From positions 51,270 to 115,269 of the forward strand of contig JAIQFF010000001.1 of assembly GCA_020073395.1 (NCBI GenBank): 64,000 nucleotides of DNA. The letters are read 5' to 3'. This document shows positions 50,642-59,867 of the stretch, piece after piece. Below the pieces are notes generated by a model. The model was not told the origin of the DNA and made no database searches. It was given only the letters and a program-made list of their open reading frames with translations. Position 1 is the stretch's first letter. Each line of letters opens with the position of its first letter. This stretch comes from Terriglobia bacterium. GTDB taxonomy: Bacteria > Acidobacteriota > Terriglobia > Terriglobales > Acidobacteriaceae. The translations under genes and the position numbers were made by a program.

Positions 50642-53275
50642 CTACTGAGGACCCTTACCGTCCGTGTCCGCCGGTTTGGGTTGCGGATCGTTAGACGGTT
50701 TGTCATCCTTAAAGATACCCGCAATCTTGCCGAAAAACCCTTTTTTCTTTTTGCTGGGATCTTCGACCGCGGTGCCCGTTGGCCCAGGCGGCACGCCGGG
50801 TTGGGCGCCGGGAGGTGGAGGCGGAAGGGCCTTCTCGCCGCCCAAGCCAAAGACCCGGGAGAAGAAGCCGCGCATTCCCGCTCCCTGGTCACAGGTCTCG
50901 CTGGGTTCGGTTCCCGCGATGAACGCGGCACTGTAGGTTTCCGGACAGGAAGGCGTGGCCAGCAGATTGGTGGTCTTGTCGAGTTGCACATCCACTACGC
51001 CTGAGGGTTGCAAAAACGGCCGCGCGTCGGCGTACTGCGGCAGCGTCACTGCCTTCTTCATGAACTCTGCCCAGATCGGGGCAGCGGTCTGGGCGCCGCT
51101 CAAACGAATATCGCTGTAGTCGTCGTAACCTACCCAGACAATGCACAGCAGGTTGCTGGTATAGCCGGCGAACCAGCCATCATGCGAAGTTCCCGTCTTG
51201 CCGGCTGCGGGAGCCGTGAACCCGCGCTGGCGTACCGCGTACGCCGTGCCGTAATTCATCACCCCTTCCATCATGTCGGTCATGAGGTAAGCCACGCGAG
51301 GATCGAGCACGGGGTGGGTTTCCGGCTTGAAATCCAGGATGATATCGCCGTTGGCATTGCGCACCGAGTTGACCACCGTCGGCGAAATGCGCACGCCGGC
51401 GTTGGCGAATACGGTGTAAGCCGCCGCCATATCCAGGGGAGTGGCATCGTAGGCGCCGAGTGCCATCGCGGGCGTGGCTTTCACTGACGTGATCCCGGCC
51501 GCTTTGGCCAGGTCGGACACTTTGTCATAGCCCACCTCTTCCGCCAGCTTCACCGTCGCATTGTTCAAGGACATAGCCAGGGCATAGCGCGCGGTCACGT
51601 CGCCGTGATACTCCTCCTTGTAGTTGCGGGGCTCGTAGATCTGGTCACCGTAGGCAAACGTGCTGGGCGCATCTGCCACCAGTGTGGCCGGGGTGAACAC
51701 GGGATTAGCGCCGTCCAGCGCCGTGTTCATGGCAGCGGCGTAAACAAACGGCTTGAAAATTGATCCGGTGGGACGCTTCGCCACCGCATGGTTCAACTGG
51801 CTGACGCCATAATTCCGGCCACCCACCAGCGCCAGAACTTCACCTGTGTGCGGATCCATCACCACCATCGCCACCTGGGCTTGAGGTCCGGGCAGGACTT
51901 TGGTCTCGAACTTGTTCTTTCCGATCTTCGTCCGTTTCGTGCGCAGCTTGGTTACCTGGTCGTCCACCAGCTTCATTCCGGTCTGCACCGCTGCCGCTGC
52001 AGCTTTCTGCAGGTCGGGATCGATGGTCGAGTAAATGCGATAGCCCTGGTCGTTCATCTGGCGCTCGTCGAGCTTGCTGATCAGCGTTTCGCGCAGCAGA
52101 TCAACAAAGTAGGGAGCGTCACTGGCCTCAACATTGGGCGGCGCCAGCTTCAGCGGTGTGGCCTTGGCTTTTTCCGCTTCGGCCTGGGTGAGGGCATGAG
52201 TTTCGACCATGCTGTCCAGGACCAGGTTGCGGCGTTCGAGGGCCCGCTCGGGATGGCGATAGGGCGACAAATAGCTGGGTGCCTGGATAATTCCAGCGAT
52301 CAGCGCAGCTTCCGCCGGGGTAACGTCCTTCAGGTCTTTGTTGAAGTAAGCCTGTGCTGCCTGGCCAAAACCGCTGATGGTGAAGGAACCGCGCTGGCCC
52401 AGATCGACACGATTGGCATAGAACTCGAAAATCTGCTGCTTGCTGAGCTTCTGCTCCATCTCGACCGCGATCAGCATCTCCGACAATTTGCGCTTTACCG
52501 TCTTCTCCGGGGTCAGGAAGAATTTTCGGGAAAGCTGCATGGTGATGGTGGACCCGCCTTGCTCATGCCGGCCGTGAATCACATCAATCCAGGTGGCCTC
52601 GGCCAAGCGCAAAAAGTTCACGCCACCGTGTTGAAAGAAGCGCCGGTCTTCGATGGCCAGCACCGCATCCACCATCAACTTCGGAATTTCATCGTAGGTA
52701 ACCAGTTGCCGTTTCGACCGCTCGCCGGCGTCGAACAAGGAAGTGATCATCTGCGGTTCGAGTTCGTAGGCTGCCAGATCACCCGATTTGCTGGTAATAC
52801 TTTCAACCTTGCCGTCCCGGACCCGGACGGTGGCCGACTCTGGGCTGTGATAGGAATCGGAACCAGGCTTGATCTCGATGCCGCCTTCCAACAGGCGGTA
52901 ACTGCCCATCGGCGACTTGCCGTTCTGGTCATACCCGGCGCGACGCAACTGGATCGCAATCTCTTTGGGCTCGATCTTTTCACCTACCTGGACCGGGCGT
53001 GCGACGGCGTAAATTCGGGCGGAGTTGCCAAACACCGGACCTTTGAAACGCTGGTCGATCATCCGGCCAAACTTGACGTAGTAATAAGTGAAGAACGCCC
53101 CGCCTACAGTGGCCAGGACGAGGAAAACCACCAGGGCCGCGCGCAGCAGCGGATCCTGGAAGGACCATCCCCTTCCGGACTTGCCAGTTTGCTTGCCTGT
53201 CGGGATCTTGAGTCTTATGGCCACAATTGAGATGAGCGGAGGCGCCTCTACTGTCTTAGACGATGGAGCGCACAC
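50642..53275 (-). CDS. Bifunctional penicillin-binding protein (class A)
   Basis: This 877-residue protein builds peptidoglycan at the inner membrane. A cytoplasmic tail and one membrane segment (AALVVFLVLATVGGAFFTYYY) are followed by a UB2H-like region. The glycosyltransferase domain (about 190-360) shows EDRRFFQHGG and GGSTITMQLSRKFFL. The transpeptidase domain has TGSIFKPF (SxxK, about 506), SLNN and GKTGTSHDGW (about 688). The C-terminal 90 residues are Pro/Lys-rich and end in ADTDGKGPQ. The UB2H-like part suggests a PBP1B-type enzyme. The start is GTG at 53275, or GTG at 53224 within the same frame; neither has a clear Shine-Dalgarno. Confidence 0.92.
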   Translation of the reverse strand: MCAPSSKTVEAPPLISIVAIRLKIPTGKQTGKSGRGWSFQDPLLRAALVVFLVLATVGGAFFTYYYVKFGRMIDQRFKGPVFGNSARIYAVARPVQVGEKIEPKEIAIQLRRAGYDQNGKSPMGSYRLLEGGIEIKPGSDSYHSPESATVRVRDGKVESITSKSGDLAAYELEPQMITSLFDAGERSKRQLVTYDEIPKLMVDAVLAIEDRRFFQHGGVNFLRLAEATWIDVIHGRHEQGGSTITMQLSRKFFLTPEKTVKRKLSEMLIAVEMEQKLSKQQIFEFYANRVDLGQRGSFTISGFGQAAQAYFNKDLKDVTPAEAALIAGIIQAPSYLSPYRHPERALERRNLVLDSMVETHALTQAEAEKAKATPLKLAPPNVEASDAPYFVDLLRETLISKLDERQMNDQGYRIYSTIDPDLQKAAAAAVQTGMKLVDDQVTKLRTKRTKIGKNKFETKVLPGPQAQVAMVVMDPHTGEVLALVGGRNYGVSQLNHAVAKRPTGSIFKPFVYAAAMNTALDGANPVFTPATLVADAPSTFAYGDQIYEPRNYKEEYHGDVTARYALAMSLNNATVKLAEEVGYDKVSDLAKAAGITSVKATPAMALGAYDATPLDMAAAYTVFANAGVRISPTVVNSVRNANGDIILDFKPETHPVLDPRVAYLMTDMMEGVMNYGTAYAVRQRGFTAPAAGKTGTSHDGWFAGYTSNLLCIVWVGYDDYSDIRLSGAQTAAPIWAEFMKKAVTLPQYADARPFLQPSGVVDVQLDKTTNLLATPSCPETYSAAFIAGTEPSETCDQGAGMRGFFSRVFGLGGEKALPPPPPGAQPGVPPGPTGTAVEDPSKKKKGFFGKIAGIFKDDKPSNDPQPKPADTDGKGPQ

Positions 53276-53425
53276 TTGCCGTTATCCGACACCAGGAAAT
53301 CTCTTTCCCGGCCATACGGAGCGCTCCCCATCCTCGATTGAGTTCGGATAGACATCATCCATTTTACCCTGCCGGCCCGGTTTTCAACCTGCCGGCTGGT
53401 TGGCAGCCAGGTACCGCCCTGGGTT

Positions 53426-54637
53426 TCAATCGGTGGGAGCGAACACCGCATTGTCCGAGACCGTCAAATCCGGCACCGTGTGCGTAAGGGCGCCGGTGGA
53501 AGTACTGGTATCCAACACCGAAAAGGCGCTGGTGGCCGCGTCGGCGCAGAATGCTTCTCCGCCTCCCTGGTCCCACTTGCAATCCAACACAATGGGCAGG
53601 GTGGTGAACGGTGAGCCCGCCAAGGCAGTCAACGCGCCGCTGCTGGGATCAATGGTGAAGCCCTCGACGGCCGCAACATTGCTGTTGTTGTCGACTCCGA
53701 AGGCGTAAACAAATTGACTGCTGGGATGAATCCGCAGGTCCTCCGGTTCAGCCATAGTTGTGGCGAAGGGTGAATTCGTTACCCCCGTCAATGCACCGGT
53801 GGTGGGATCAATGGCAAAAACGTACAGGTTGTTGTCGCCGAAAATCCCGGAGAGCCCTATCGCGAACTTGCCGGTGAAATCGGTTCGCACCCCCGCCACA
53901 CCCAGCCCAAAAGGACCTCCCACGATCTGGGAAAGCGCGCCGCTATTTTGATCAATGGAAAACCCATAGATGGGCAGCGCCGACAAGCCTTGACCTGCGT
54001 ACAAGAATTGTCCGGTTCCGTCCACTGCCAGAACGTGAACGAAATCAAGATTGAAAGCAGAGAACGGCGAGCCTGGAGCGGCTACTAGGGCCCCGGTTGT
54101 GGCGTTGATCTGAAATACCGAGATCTGGCCGGTAGTATCGTTACCCGCGAACAGGAAGCGACCGGCGGGATCGCTGGTGATCGAGTCCGCGCCCGCAGTG
54201 GGAAACGGACTTCCGGTAATGGTGGTCAGAGTGCCGGTAGTGCGATCTATCGTGAACGCCTGAATGGTCAGCGAATCATTCTGCGGCAGGTATAGAAATT
54301 TCTTGTTGACGATGGCTATGTCATTGCCCGCTCCACTCGGAAGCGTCGGCAGCGTGGCTGTGAGATTGGCAAAAGCCCCCGTCGTACTGAGGCTGGCACC
54401 GAGAATCTTGCTGTTATTGCGGTCGAGGTAGTAGAGCAGGGAAGCGGTGTTTCCTCCTCCGCCCGGGTTTGTCCCCGGTCCGCAAACCGTCCCGCCGGTT
54501 GACGTTCCACTGGTGGAACCTCCGGAGCTGCCGGAGCTGCTGATGGAAGTGGTTGGGCAGCCACCTCCGCAACCCGACCAACCCACCATTGCAACCGCAG
54601 CCAGCACCAGCAAGAGCAGCCTGTTTCCCAGCTTCAT
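53426..54637 (-). CDS. Lactonase-type seven-bladed beta-propeller lipoprotein
   Basis: This 403-residue protein has a lipoprotein signal (LLLVLAAVAMVGWSGC) and a Ser/Gly/Thr-rich linker. A repeat of about 50 residues follows, each with an AFTIDRTTGTLTTITGSPF-like strand pair: VFQINATTGALVAAPGSPF, GFSIDQNSGALSQIVGGPF, VFAIDPTTGALTGVTNSPF and GFTIDPSSGALTALAGSPF. This is the 6-phosphogluconolactonase-like (YncE-like) propeller fold. In Acidobacteriota such proteins are abundant and seldom have known substrates, so enzymatic activity is not implied. It lies alone between the PBP and a small membrane protein gene. Confidence 0.85.
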   Translation of the reverse strand: MKLGNRLLLLVLAAVAMVGWSGCGGGCPTTSISSSGSSGGSTSGTSTGGTVCGPGTNPGGGGNTASLLYYLDRNNSKILGASLSTTGAFANLTATLPTLPSGAGNDIAIVNKKFLYLPQNDSLTIQAFTIDRTTGTLTTITGSPFPTAGADSITSDPAGRFLFAGNDTTGQISVFQINATTGALVAAPGSPFSAFNLDFVHVLAVDGTGQFLYAGQGLSALPIYGFSIDQNSGALSQIVGGPFGLGVAGVRTDFTGKFAIGLSGIFGDNNLYVFAIDPTTGALTGVTNSPFATTMAEPEDLRIHPSSQFVYAFGVDNNSNVAAVEGFTIDPSSGALTALAGSPFTTLPIVLDCKWDQGGGEAFCADAATSAFSVLDTSTSTGALTHTVPDLTVSDNAVFAPTD

Positions 54638-54870
54638 ACATCCTCCGCACAGTTTCGGACGTCACGCCCGGTCTTGCACATGCGGTGCCGATCAGGCGAA
54701 AAACGCCACTGCCAGGCACGCCCAATCGGGCCGTTATCTGGGCAGGTATTCCTGAATGGTAGGTAGTTACCGGATTGGGAAACAAGAGTACCGAAGTAAG
54801 AGGGGGTTGTGTTCCAGGTTCCTGCTTCGGGGCGCGAATCAGGACGACCGCGCTGGCGCCGCCAGCACCT

Positions 54871-55218
54871 CTAGAAAACGCCTTTGTTTCGGGCCGAAGC
54901 GTCGAAGTGCAAGTCCATAGGATATCCGGGCAGGTTCACGTGCACCGTGTAGCTGGCATCGATACTGACAGAACCGGTACCGACCACTCCGTTGCGCACC
55001 ACTTTGATTTGTTCCTTGGTAATCGGGATATCCATTTCCTGCGCCTTCTTGAAGACTTCATCGCGGATGACATCCTCGGTCTTGGTGGTGTAGGTGCTCA
55101 TCTGCGATTCAGTCTTGAGGGCGTCCTCGAACTGATAATTGCTGAAGTAGGGCGGCGCCAGCGTCGCGATCAGAATGACCGCGGCAACAATGATCAGAAT
55201 GCCGATAACCATCTTCAT
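54871..55218 (-). CDS. Small anchored protein of unknown function (DUF4845-like)
   Basis: This 115-residue protein begins with one hydrophobic helix (MVIGILIIVAAVILIATLA). A short domain follows with YQFEDALKTESQMSTYTTKT, DVIRDEVFKKAQEMDIPIT and IDASYTVHVNLPGYPMDLHF. The layout is like DUF4845 proteins, a small family with one N-terminal helix, but the match is by eye. It lies 34 bases downstream of proS on the same strand. The region 54638-54870 upstream of the lactonase-like gene holds no gene I can support. Confidence 0.65.
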   Translation of the reverse strand: MKMVIGILIIVAAVILIATLAPPYFSNYQFEDALKTESQMSTYTTKTEDVIRDEVFKKAQEMDIPITKEQIKVVRNGVVGTGSVSIDASYTVHVNLPGYPMDLHFDASARNKGVF

Positions 55219-55252
55219 AGCGCGCTCCGCTTCCGGTTGCGCGCCAGGTGGT

Positions 55253-57022
55253 TCAGGGCGCAGACCGTAGATTCTTTTCGAAATATTCGGTTATTGCGGA
55301 GATGCTAGCATCCTCCATCTGCCGAGTCGAGCGCCGAACCACTTCCACAGTACCTTCGGTAACCTTCTTTCCGACATTGATACGAAAGGGGATACCAACC
55401 AAATCAGCGTCCTTGAACTTGACCCCTGGGCGCTCGTCCCGGTCGTCGAGCAGCACCTCGTAGCCGGCGGCCTCGAGGCGCTGGGCAATGTCCACGGCAG
55501 TGCTCAGGAGTTTTTCGTGGCCCACGTTGGTGGGCGTCACTACGATCTCGAAAGGCGCAATCTGGGGAGGCAGCCAGAAACCGTTTTCGTCGTTGTCCTG
55601 CTCCACGGCGGCAGTCAGGATGCGCTCAATTCCGATGCCGTAGCTGCCCATAATCGGTGTGACTTCTTTGCCATTCTTGTCGAGAACGCGCGCCCCCATG
55701 GACTGAGAGTACTTGTAGCCCAATTTGAAGATGTGTCCGATTTCGACCGCGGTATCAATGCGCAGAGTCCCGCCACAATTGGGGCAGTCTTCACCCGCCG
55801 TTACGCTGCGCAGATCAACGTAGGCCGTAGGCTGGAAGTCGCGGCCCGGCGTGATGTTTTTCAGGTGATAGTCCTCTTTGTTGGCCCCCCCAATCAGGTT
55901 GATGCGGCCTTCGAGCGCCTTGTCCACCAGCAACATTGGACGCTGAACGTCGTTCGTGTCCTTAGCCCACGCGATGCCGATGGGCCCCAGGAATCCGGCT
56001 GGAGAATTAAACAGCTGCCGGATTTCCTCTTCCTGCATGGGACGGGCTTCCTTGCCCCCTAGCGCGGCCGACAGCTTGACCTCATTCATCTGATGATCGC
56101 CGCGCATCAGCAGAATGACTGCGCGCGCCGACGCTTTGCCCGTCTTCGGATCGAGGGCTTCTACCATCAAGGCCAGCGTTTTCATCTTGTTCCTGGGCGA
56201 AACGCCCAGGAACTTGGCGACATCCTCGATGGTCTTCATGCCCGGGGTGTGGACTTCGAGCGGCTTGCCATCGCCGTCAGCCTTAAGGTCCTCGACCGCG
56301 GCCAGTCTCGACGTTGCCTTGTCCAGGTTGGCAGCGTAATTGCATTTTTCGCAGCTCACGATCCGGTCTTCGCCGGCCGGCGTCCGCACCATGAACTCGT
56401 GGGATTGCGATCCGCCCATCGCGCCTGAATCCGCCTCGACCACCATGTACTTCAATCCACAGCGGTCGAAGATGCGGCAGTAGGCGTCGTAATGCTTCTG
56501 ATAGGAAAGGTCCAGGCCGGCGGCATCGATGTCGAAGGAGTATGAATCTTTCATGATGAACTGGCGCACCCGCAACAGGCCGGACTTAGGCCGGGCTTCA
56601 TCGCGAAACTTGCTTTGAATCTGGTACCAGATCTGGGGCAGCTGCTTGTAGCTACGCAACTCCTTGCGCGCAATCTCGGTCATGACTTCTTCATGCGTCA
56701 TGCTCAAACACAGATCGGCGCCCTTGCGGTCTTTCAGCCGAAACATGGTGTCGCCCATGACAGCCCAGCGCCCGCTGGCCTCCCACAGTTCGCGCGGATG
56801 AATCGCCGGCAGGTAGAATTCCTGTCCGATCTTGTCCATCTCTTCGCGAACGATGCCGATGATCTTGTTGAACGAACGCTGTCCCATGAAGAGATAGGAG
56901 TAAATACCAGCGGCCAACTGGCGGATGTATCCGGCCCGCACCAGGAATTTGTGGCTGGCGACTTCAGCGTCCGCAGGCGCCTCGCGCAGAGTAGGAATAA
57001 AGAGTTGAGACCAGCGATGCAT
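55253..57022 (-). CDS. proS: Prolyl-tRNA synthetase
   Basis: This is a 589-residue class II synthetase of the bacterial type, which charges tRNA-Pro. The N-terminal catalytic core shows [30 protein letters not shown] and [21 protein letters not shown] (motif 2). A YbaK-like editing insert spans about 230-390 ([33 protein letters not shown]). Motif 3 appears as [17 protein letters not shown]. The anticodon-binding domain ([18 protein letters not shown]) ends the protein. The start ATG at 57022 is the first in frame. A double-hairpin repeat lies between this gene and the 69-residue gene upstream at 57206. Confidence 0.95.
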   Translation of the reverse strand: MHRWSQLFIPTLREAPADAEVASHKFLVRAGYIRQLAAGIYSYLFMGQRSFNKIIGIVREEMDKIGQEFYLPAIHPRELWEASGRWAVMGDTMFRLKDRKGADLCLSMTHEEVMTEIARKELRSYKQLPQIWYQIQSKFRDEARPKSGLLRVRQFIMKDSYSFDIDAAGLDLSYQKHYDAYCRIFDRCGLKYMVVEADSGAMGGSQSHEFMVRTPAGEDRIVSCEKCNYAANLDKATSRLAAVEDLKADGDGKPLEVHTPGMKTIEDVAKFLGVSPRNKMKTLALMVEALDPKTGKASARAVILLMRGDHQMNEVKLSAALGGKEARPMQEEEIRQLFNSPAGFLGPIGIAWAKDTNDVQRPMLLVDKALEGRINLIGGANKEDYHLKNITPGRDFQPTAYVDLRSVTAGEDCPNCGGTLRIDTAVEIGHIFKLGYKYSQSMGARVLDKNGKEVTPIMGSYGIGIERILTAAVEQDNDENGFWLPPQIAPFEIVVTPTNVGHEKLLSTAVDIAQRLEAAGYEVLLDDRDERPGVKFKDADLVGIPFRINVGKKVTEGTVEVVRRSTRQMEDASISAITEYFEKNLRSAP

Positions 57023-57094
57023 AGTTAGTGGTCCTGGGTAGCAGGGAATTGACTATTGTAAATGATTGGGAGGTCTGGTCTCTGCTGGCGTAGG

Positions 57095-57133
57095 CCCGGA
57101 CGCCCGCGTCCGGGCGGGCGAGCCAAGCTCGCC
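57095..57133. repeat. Double-hairpin repeat (family B), copy 2
   Basis: CCCGGACG-CCCG-CGTCCGGG (57095-57114) is followed by GGCGAGC-CAA-GCTCGCC (57117-57133). It matches copy 1 at 48746-48783 almost base for base. It lies upstream of proS. Confidence 0.8.
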
Positions 57134-57205
57134 GGAGCTGCGGAGATTCGCTCCGCTGGGCAGTTGAGGGCACCCGCCCCTACGTGCGCATTGCCGGGAT
57201 TTGAC

Positions 57206-57415
57206 TTAGCTCGCCAACTGCTTCAGAATTTCTTTCCCCAGCTTCTGCGCCTCGCCGAAAAATTTCTGGTATTCGACAAACAGCCGATTCAACTCCAGCG
57301 ATTTGTCCGGGCCAAGCTTTTTGCGCAGGATCATGTCGCGCACGTGGACGGGGTTCGGCAGGGTGGCGTCTTCGGTCAGTTCTTCCAACGCCGTGTTTGG
57401 ATCGTAATGGTACAT
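57206..57415 (-). CDS. Small protein of unknown function
   Basis: This 69-residue protein begins MYHYDPNTALEELTEDATLP and continues as helix-rich sequence (RDMILRKKLGPDKSLELNR, YQKFFGEAQKLGKEILKQL). The ATG at 57415 has GGAG five bases upstream. The longer frame to 57529 comes from an AT-rich repeat and is not used. It lies between kdsD and proS on the same strand. I cannot assign a function. Confidence 0.6.
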   Translation of the reverse strand: MYHYDPNTALEELTEDATLPNPVHVRDMILRKKLGPDKSLELNRLFVEYQKFFGEAQKLGKEILKQLAS

Positions 57416-57421
57416 AAAGAC

Positions 57422-57537
57422 TCCATTGTGCAATTTAGTAATTGAGTAATCAGGTAATTGAAAATCCTCTTTCACGGCGGCGTCCGCGGGCTTTCCATTG
57501 CACAATTTCTCAATTACCAAATTACACAATTCCTACA
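57422..57537. repeat. Two copies of an AT-rich 40-bp repeat
   Basis: Two related stretches at 57422-57464 and 57497-57536 share TTGTGCAATTT or TTGCACAATTT next to CAATTAC blocks. The second copy reaches the kdsD stop at 57533. Such sequence is common around dispersed repeats in environmental genomes. Confidence 0.55.
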
Positions 57538-58552
57538 TCATCTCCGTTCCCCACAAATCGTGCAGGTGGACAATTCCCAAAAGACCGTGTGCGCCATCAA
57601 CTACCACCAATGACGTGATCTTCTTTTCTTCCATCAACGCCAGCGCGGTGGCGGCAAATTCATTCGCCCCGATGGTTCTAGGATTCGCTGTCATACACTC
57701 ACCCGCGTTGAGATCGAGCACATCCTTACCGCGCTTTTCCAACAATCGCCGCAGGTCGCCATCGCTGATCACTCCCACCAGCTTCTGGCCGTCCACCACG
57801 GCAGTCACGCCCAGTTTCTTCCTGGACATTTCATAGATCACATCCGGCATCCTGGTTTGCGGAGTGACTCTGGGCACGGCGTCTCCAGTGTGCATCAGCG
57901 ATTCCACCCGCGCCAGACGCTTGCCCAGCTTTCCGCCAGGATGCAGGTTGGCGAAATCTTCTTCCTTGAAGCCGCGCTTTTCGGCCAGAGTCATCGCCAG
58001 GGCATCGCCCAAAGCGAGCATGGCCGTGGTTGAAGCAGTAGGTGCCAGGCCGAGCCCACAAGCTTCCTTGGCCACAGAGCAGTCGAGTGCGACATCCGCC
58101 GCCGCCGCCAAAGTGGATATTTTTTGGGTTGACTGTGTGGCGCGGGCACCCTCGCCCGCGTCTTTTTCAAAGACCGCATCCCCAGTGAAGCTGATCAGCG
58201 GCACTTGCAGCCGCTTGAGGGTAGCCAGCAAGCGCAGAATTTCTTCTGTTTCGCCGCTGGCGGAGAGCGCCATTACCACATCGCCCCGCACCACCATGCC
58301 CAAGTCTCCATGCACCGCATCCACGGGATGCATGAACAAAGCCGGAGTTCCAGTCGAACTGAGTGTGGCCGCGATCTTGCGCGCGATGATGCCGCTCTTG
58401 CCCATGCCCGTGACCACCACCCGGCCGCTGCAGGCATGGATCAATTCGACGGCTTTGACGAAGGCCGCCGCCATGGGGCCCGCAATGCGATCGGCCAGCG
58501 CGCGCAACGCCTCAGCCTCGATCCGGACTACGTTTTCGCCAATGTGTTTCAT
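57533..58552 (-). CDS. kdsD: D-arabinose-5-phosphate isomerase (KdsD-type), with in-frame repeat insertion
   Basis: This is a 339-residue cytoplasmic enzyme that makes arabinose-5-phosphate, the first step to Kdo. A sugar isomerase (SIS) domain (about 25-190) shows VVVTGMGKSGIIARKIA and ALSASGETEEIL. Two CBS domains fill the C-terminal half (IYEMSRKKLGVTAVVDG and MTANPRTIGANEFAATAL). Residues about 126-145 (AVFEKDAGEGARATQ onward) interrupt the conserved TGD...STLA region. That run contains a perfect palindromic repeat, so it is an insertion. The protein may still fold, since the insertion falls in a surface loop. The ATG at 58552 is used; GTG at 58573 is an alternative. Confidence 0.88.
   Translation of the reverse strand: MKHIGENVVRIEAEALRALADRIAGPMAAAFVKAVELIHACSGRVVVTGMGKSGIIARKIAATLSSTGTPALFMHPVDAVHGDLGMVVRGDVVMALSASGETEEILRLLATLKRLQVPLISFTGDAVFEKDAGEGARATQSTQKISTLAAAADVALDCSVAKEACGLGLAPTASTTAMLALGDALAMTLAEKRGFKEEDFANLHPGGKLGKRLARVESLMHTGDAVPRVTPQTRMPDVIYEMSRKKLGVTAVVDGQKLVGVISDGDLRRLLEKRGKDVLDLNAGECMTANPRTIGANEFAATALALMEEKKITSLVVVDGAHGLLGIVHLHDLWGTEMM
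58141..58160. repeat. Palindromic repeat inside kdsD
   Basis: CGCGGGC and GCCCGCG form a perfect 7-bp inverted repeat around ACCCTC. The core resembles the GCGGGCGA palindromes in lhr. It lies at residues 131-138 of KdsD. Confidence 0.75.
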
Positions 58553-58581
58553 GGAAGGAAAAGATGTTAGCACGCGGAATC

Positions 58582-58653
58582 CAGCTGTCAGCTCTCAGTT
58601 GTCAGCTTTCATTCGCCACGAACTGGGGGAAGTCTTTCGCAAGCTGACAGCTG
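58582..58653. repeat. Inverted repeat CAGCTGTCAGCT between kdsD and a channel gene
   Basis: CAGCTGTCAGCT (58582-58593) has its exact reverse complement AGCTGACAGCTG at 58642-58653. A further CAGTTGTCAGCT lies between them. It fills the gap before the channel gene stop at 58656. Confidence 0.65.
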
Positions 58654-58655
58654 CC

Positions 58656-59801
58656 TCAGAAATGATCATCCATCGACTGCACCCGTCCCGCCAGACTTCT
58701 GGCTTGAATCGCACGGTCCCAGGGACCGGCCTGCCAATTATCCTTTTGCTTCTCGGGATGGATCCACGGCGGCAGGGTGATCGAAAGGTTGGCGGCTATG
58801 GCCACCGCATACGGTTCATACAGCGAACGAAGCTGGCTTAGCTTCTCCTCGAATGCGGCGCCCTCGTGCAGCTTTACTCCACGCCCCGCCAGGCTTTCGC
58901 GCAGCCGGTTCAGTTCCTGTGCGGGCAGTCGGTCAGGGGCGGTTGGCGCGTAACGCGCATTCACCACCTGGGCGAGGTCAACCACGGCATGCCGCGCCAT
59001 GGCGAAGGTGATCTTGGACTGTTCGAAGCGCAACCCGTCCACGCCCGCGATAACCAGCGCGGTGGCATCCAGAATTGTGGTCAGCGCTCCCAGCCAGGAT
59101 TGATTGTTATGCTGCGAGCGAAAAAAACTCAACACGGGATACGACAGATGGCTCTCCAACACCTCCGCTGCCCAGCGCTCCCAGTCCTTGAAAATCTGGT
59201 CGAGCACCGCTTGTTGCGGACAATTTCCGAACCTTGATAACAGCTCAGCCGCCGATGGGGGCGAGCCGGCGCGCGCGTCGAGCAGGGAAATTTCGATCTC
59301 GCGACGGGAGAATGACGAATAGATGGTTGGCAAATAACCAATCACGACGCCTAAAAACGCGAATCCCATGCCGGCTTCGATCACGGCCAGGGCCCGGGCC
59401 ACGCCGGAGCTGGGGATAATGTCCCCGTAGCCCAGGGTAAAAAACGTCTCGCCACTGTGGTAGAGCAGCACCCCAAACGTAAGCGGCTCGCTGCCCAAAC
59501 GGAAGTGTTCGCCGGCGCCATATTGGAGCAAGGCAAAACCAAACACCAACGCCGCCGCCCACAAAATCAGCAGGAAAATGAGCGATAGTGGTCCGAAGTA
59601 GCCAAGAAAATTCTCCCGCCGCGCCCGCGAGGGTATGCGGGCCGCGAGCTTTCTGTAGGGAATCCAGGTACGCCGGTAGAACCAGCTGGTCAGGCGGAAA
59701 AAACTGCGCTGCACCCGGCGCGGTAGAACCACGGTCTCAAACGCATCCAGCAGGATGCCAAGGATCAAAACAATTCCGGCAATGGCGCAAACGATACGCA
59801 T
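58656..59801 (-). CDS. Two-transmembrane potassium channel-like protein
   Basis: This 381-residue inner-membrane protein has hydrophobic segments at the N-terminus (IVCAIAGIVLILGILLDAF), near 75 (LSLIFLLILWAAALVFGFALL) and near 150 (VIEAGMGFAFLGVVIGYLP). Between the last two lies a pore loop with the K+ selectivity sequence TLGYGDI (about 121-127), preceded by YHSGETFF. The C-terminal 220 residues are cytoplasmic and helical; no RCK/TrkA_N nucleotide motif (GxGxxG) is visible. It is therefore an ion channel of unknown gating. It lies between kdsD and an exported oxidoreductase gene, with no evident functional tie to either. Confidence 0.8.
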   Translation of the reverse strand: MRIVCAIAGIVLILGILLDAFETVVLPRRVQRSFFRLTSWFYRRTWIPYRKLAARIPSRARRENFLGYFGPLSLIFLLILWAAALVFGFALLQYGAGEHFRLGSEPLTFGVLLYHSGETFFTLGYGDIIPSSGVARALAVIEAGMGFAFLGVVIGYLPTIYSSFSRREIEISLLDARAGSPPSAAELLSRFGNCPQQAVLDQIFKDWERWAAEVLESHLSYPVLSFFRSQHNNQSWLGALTTILDATALVIAGVDGLRFEQSKITFAMARHAVVDLAQVVNARYAPTAPDRLPAQELNRLRESLAGRGVKLHEGAAFEEKLSQLRSLYEPYAVAIAANLSITLPPWIHPEKQKDNWQAGPWDRAIQARSLAGRVQSMDDHF

Positions 59802-59867
59802 CAGACTGAAATCTCAACCTAGGGGCGCGAGCGGGACGCTAGCGCCTACATTGCATCGCGCACGAAA

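Noticed and set aside
51788-53230. Antisense open frame of 480 codons opposite the penicillin-binding protein
   Set aside because: The minus-strand frame has all class A PBP motifs; the plus-strand frame has none.
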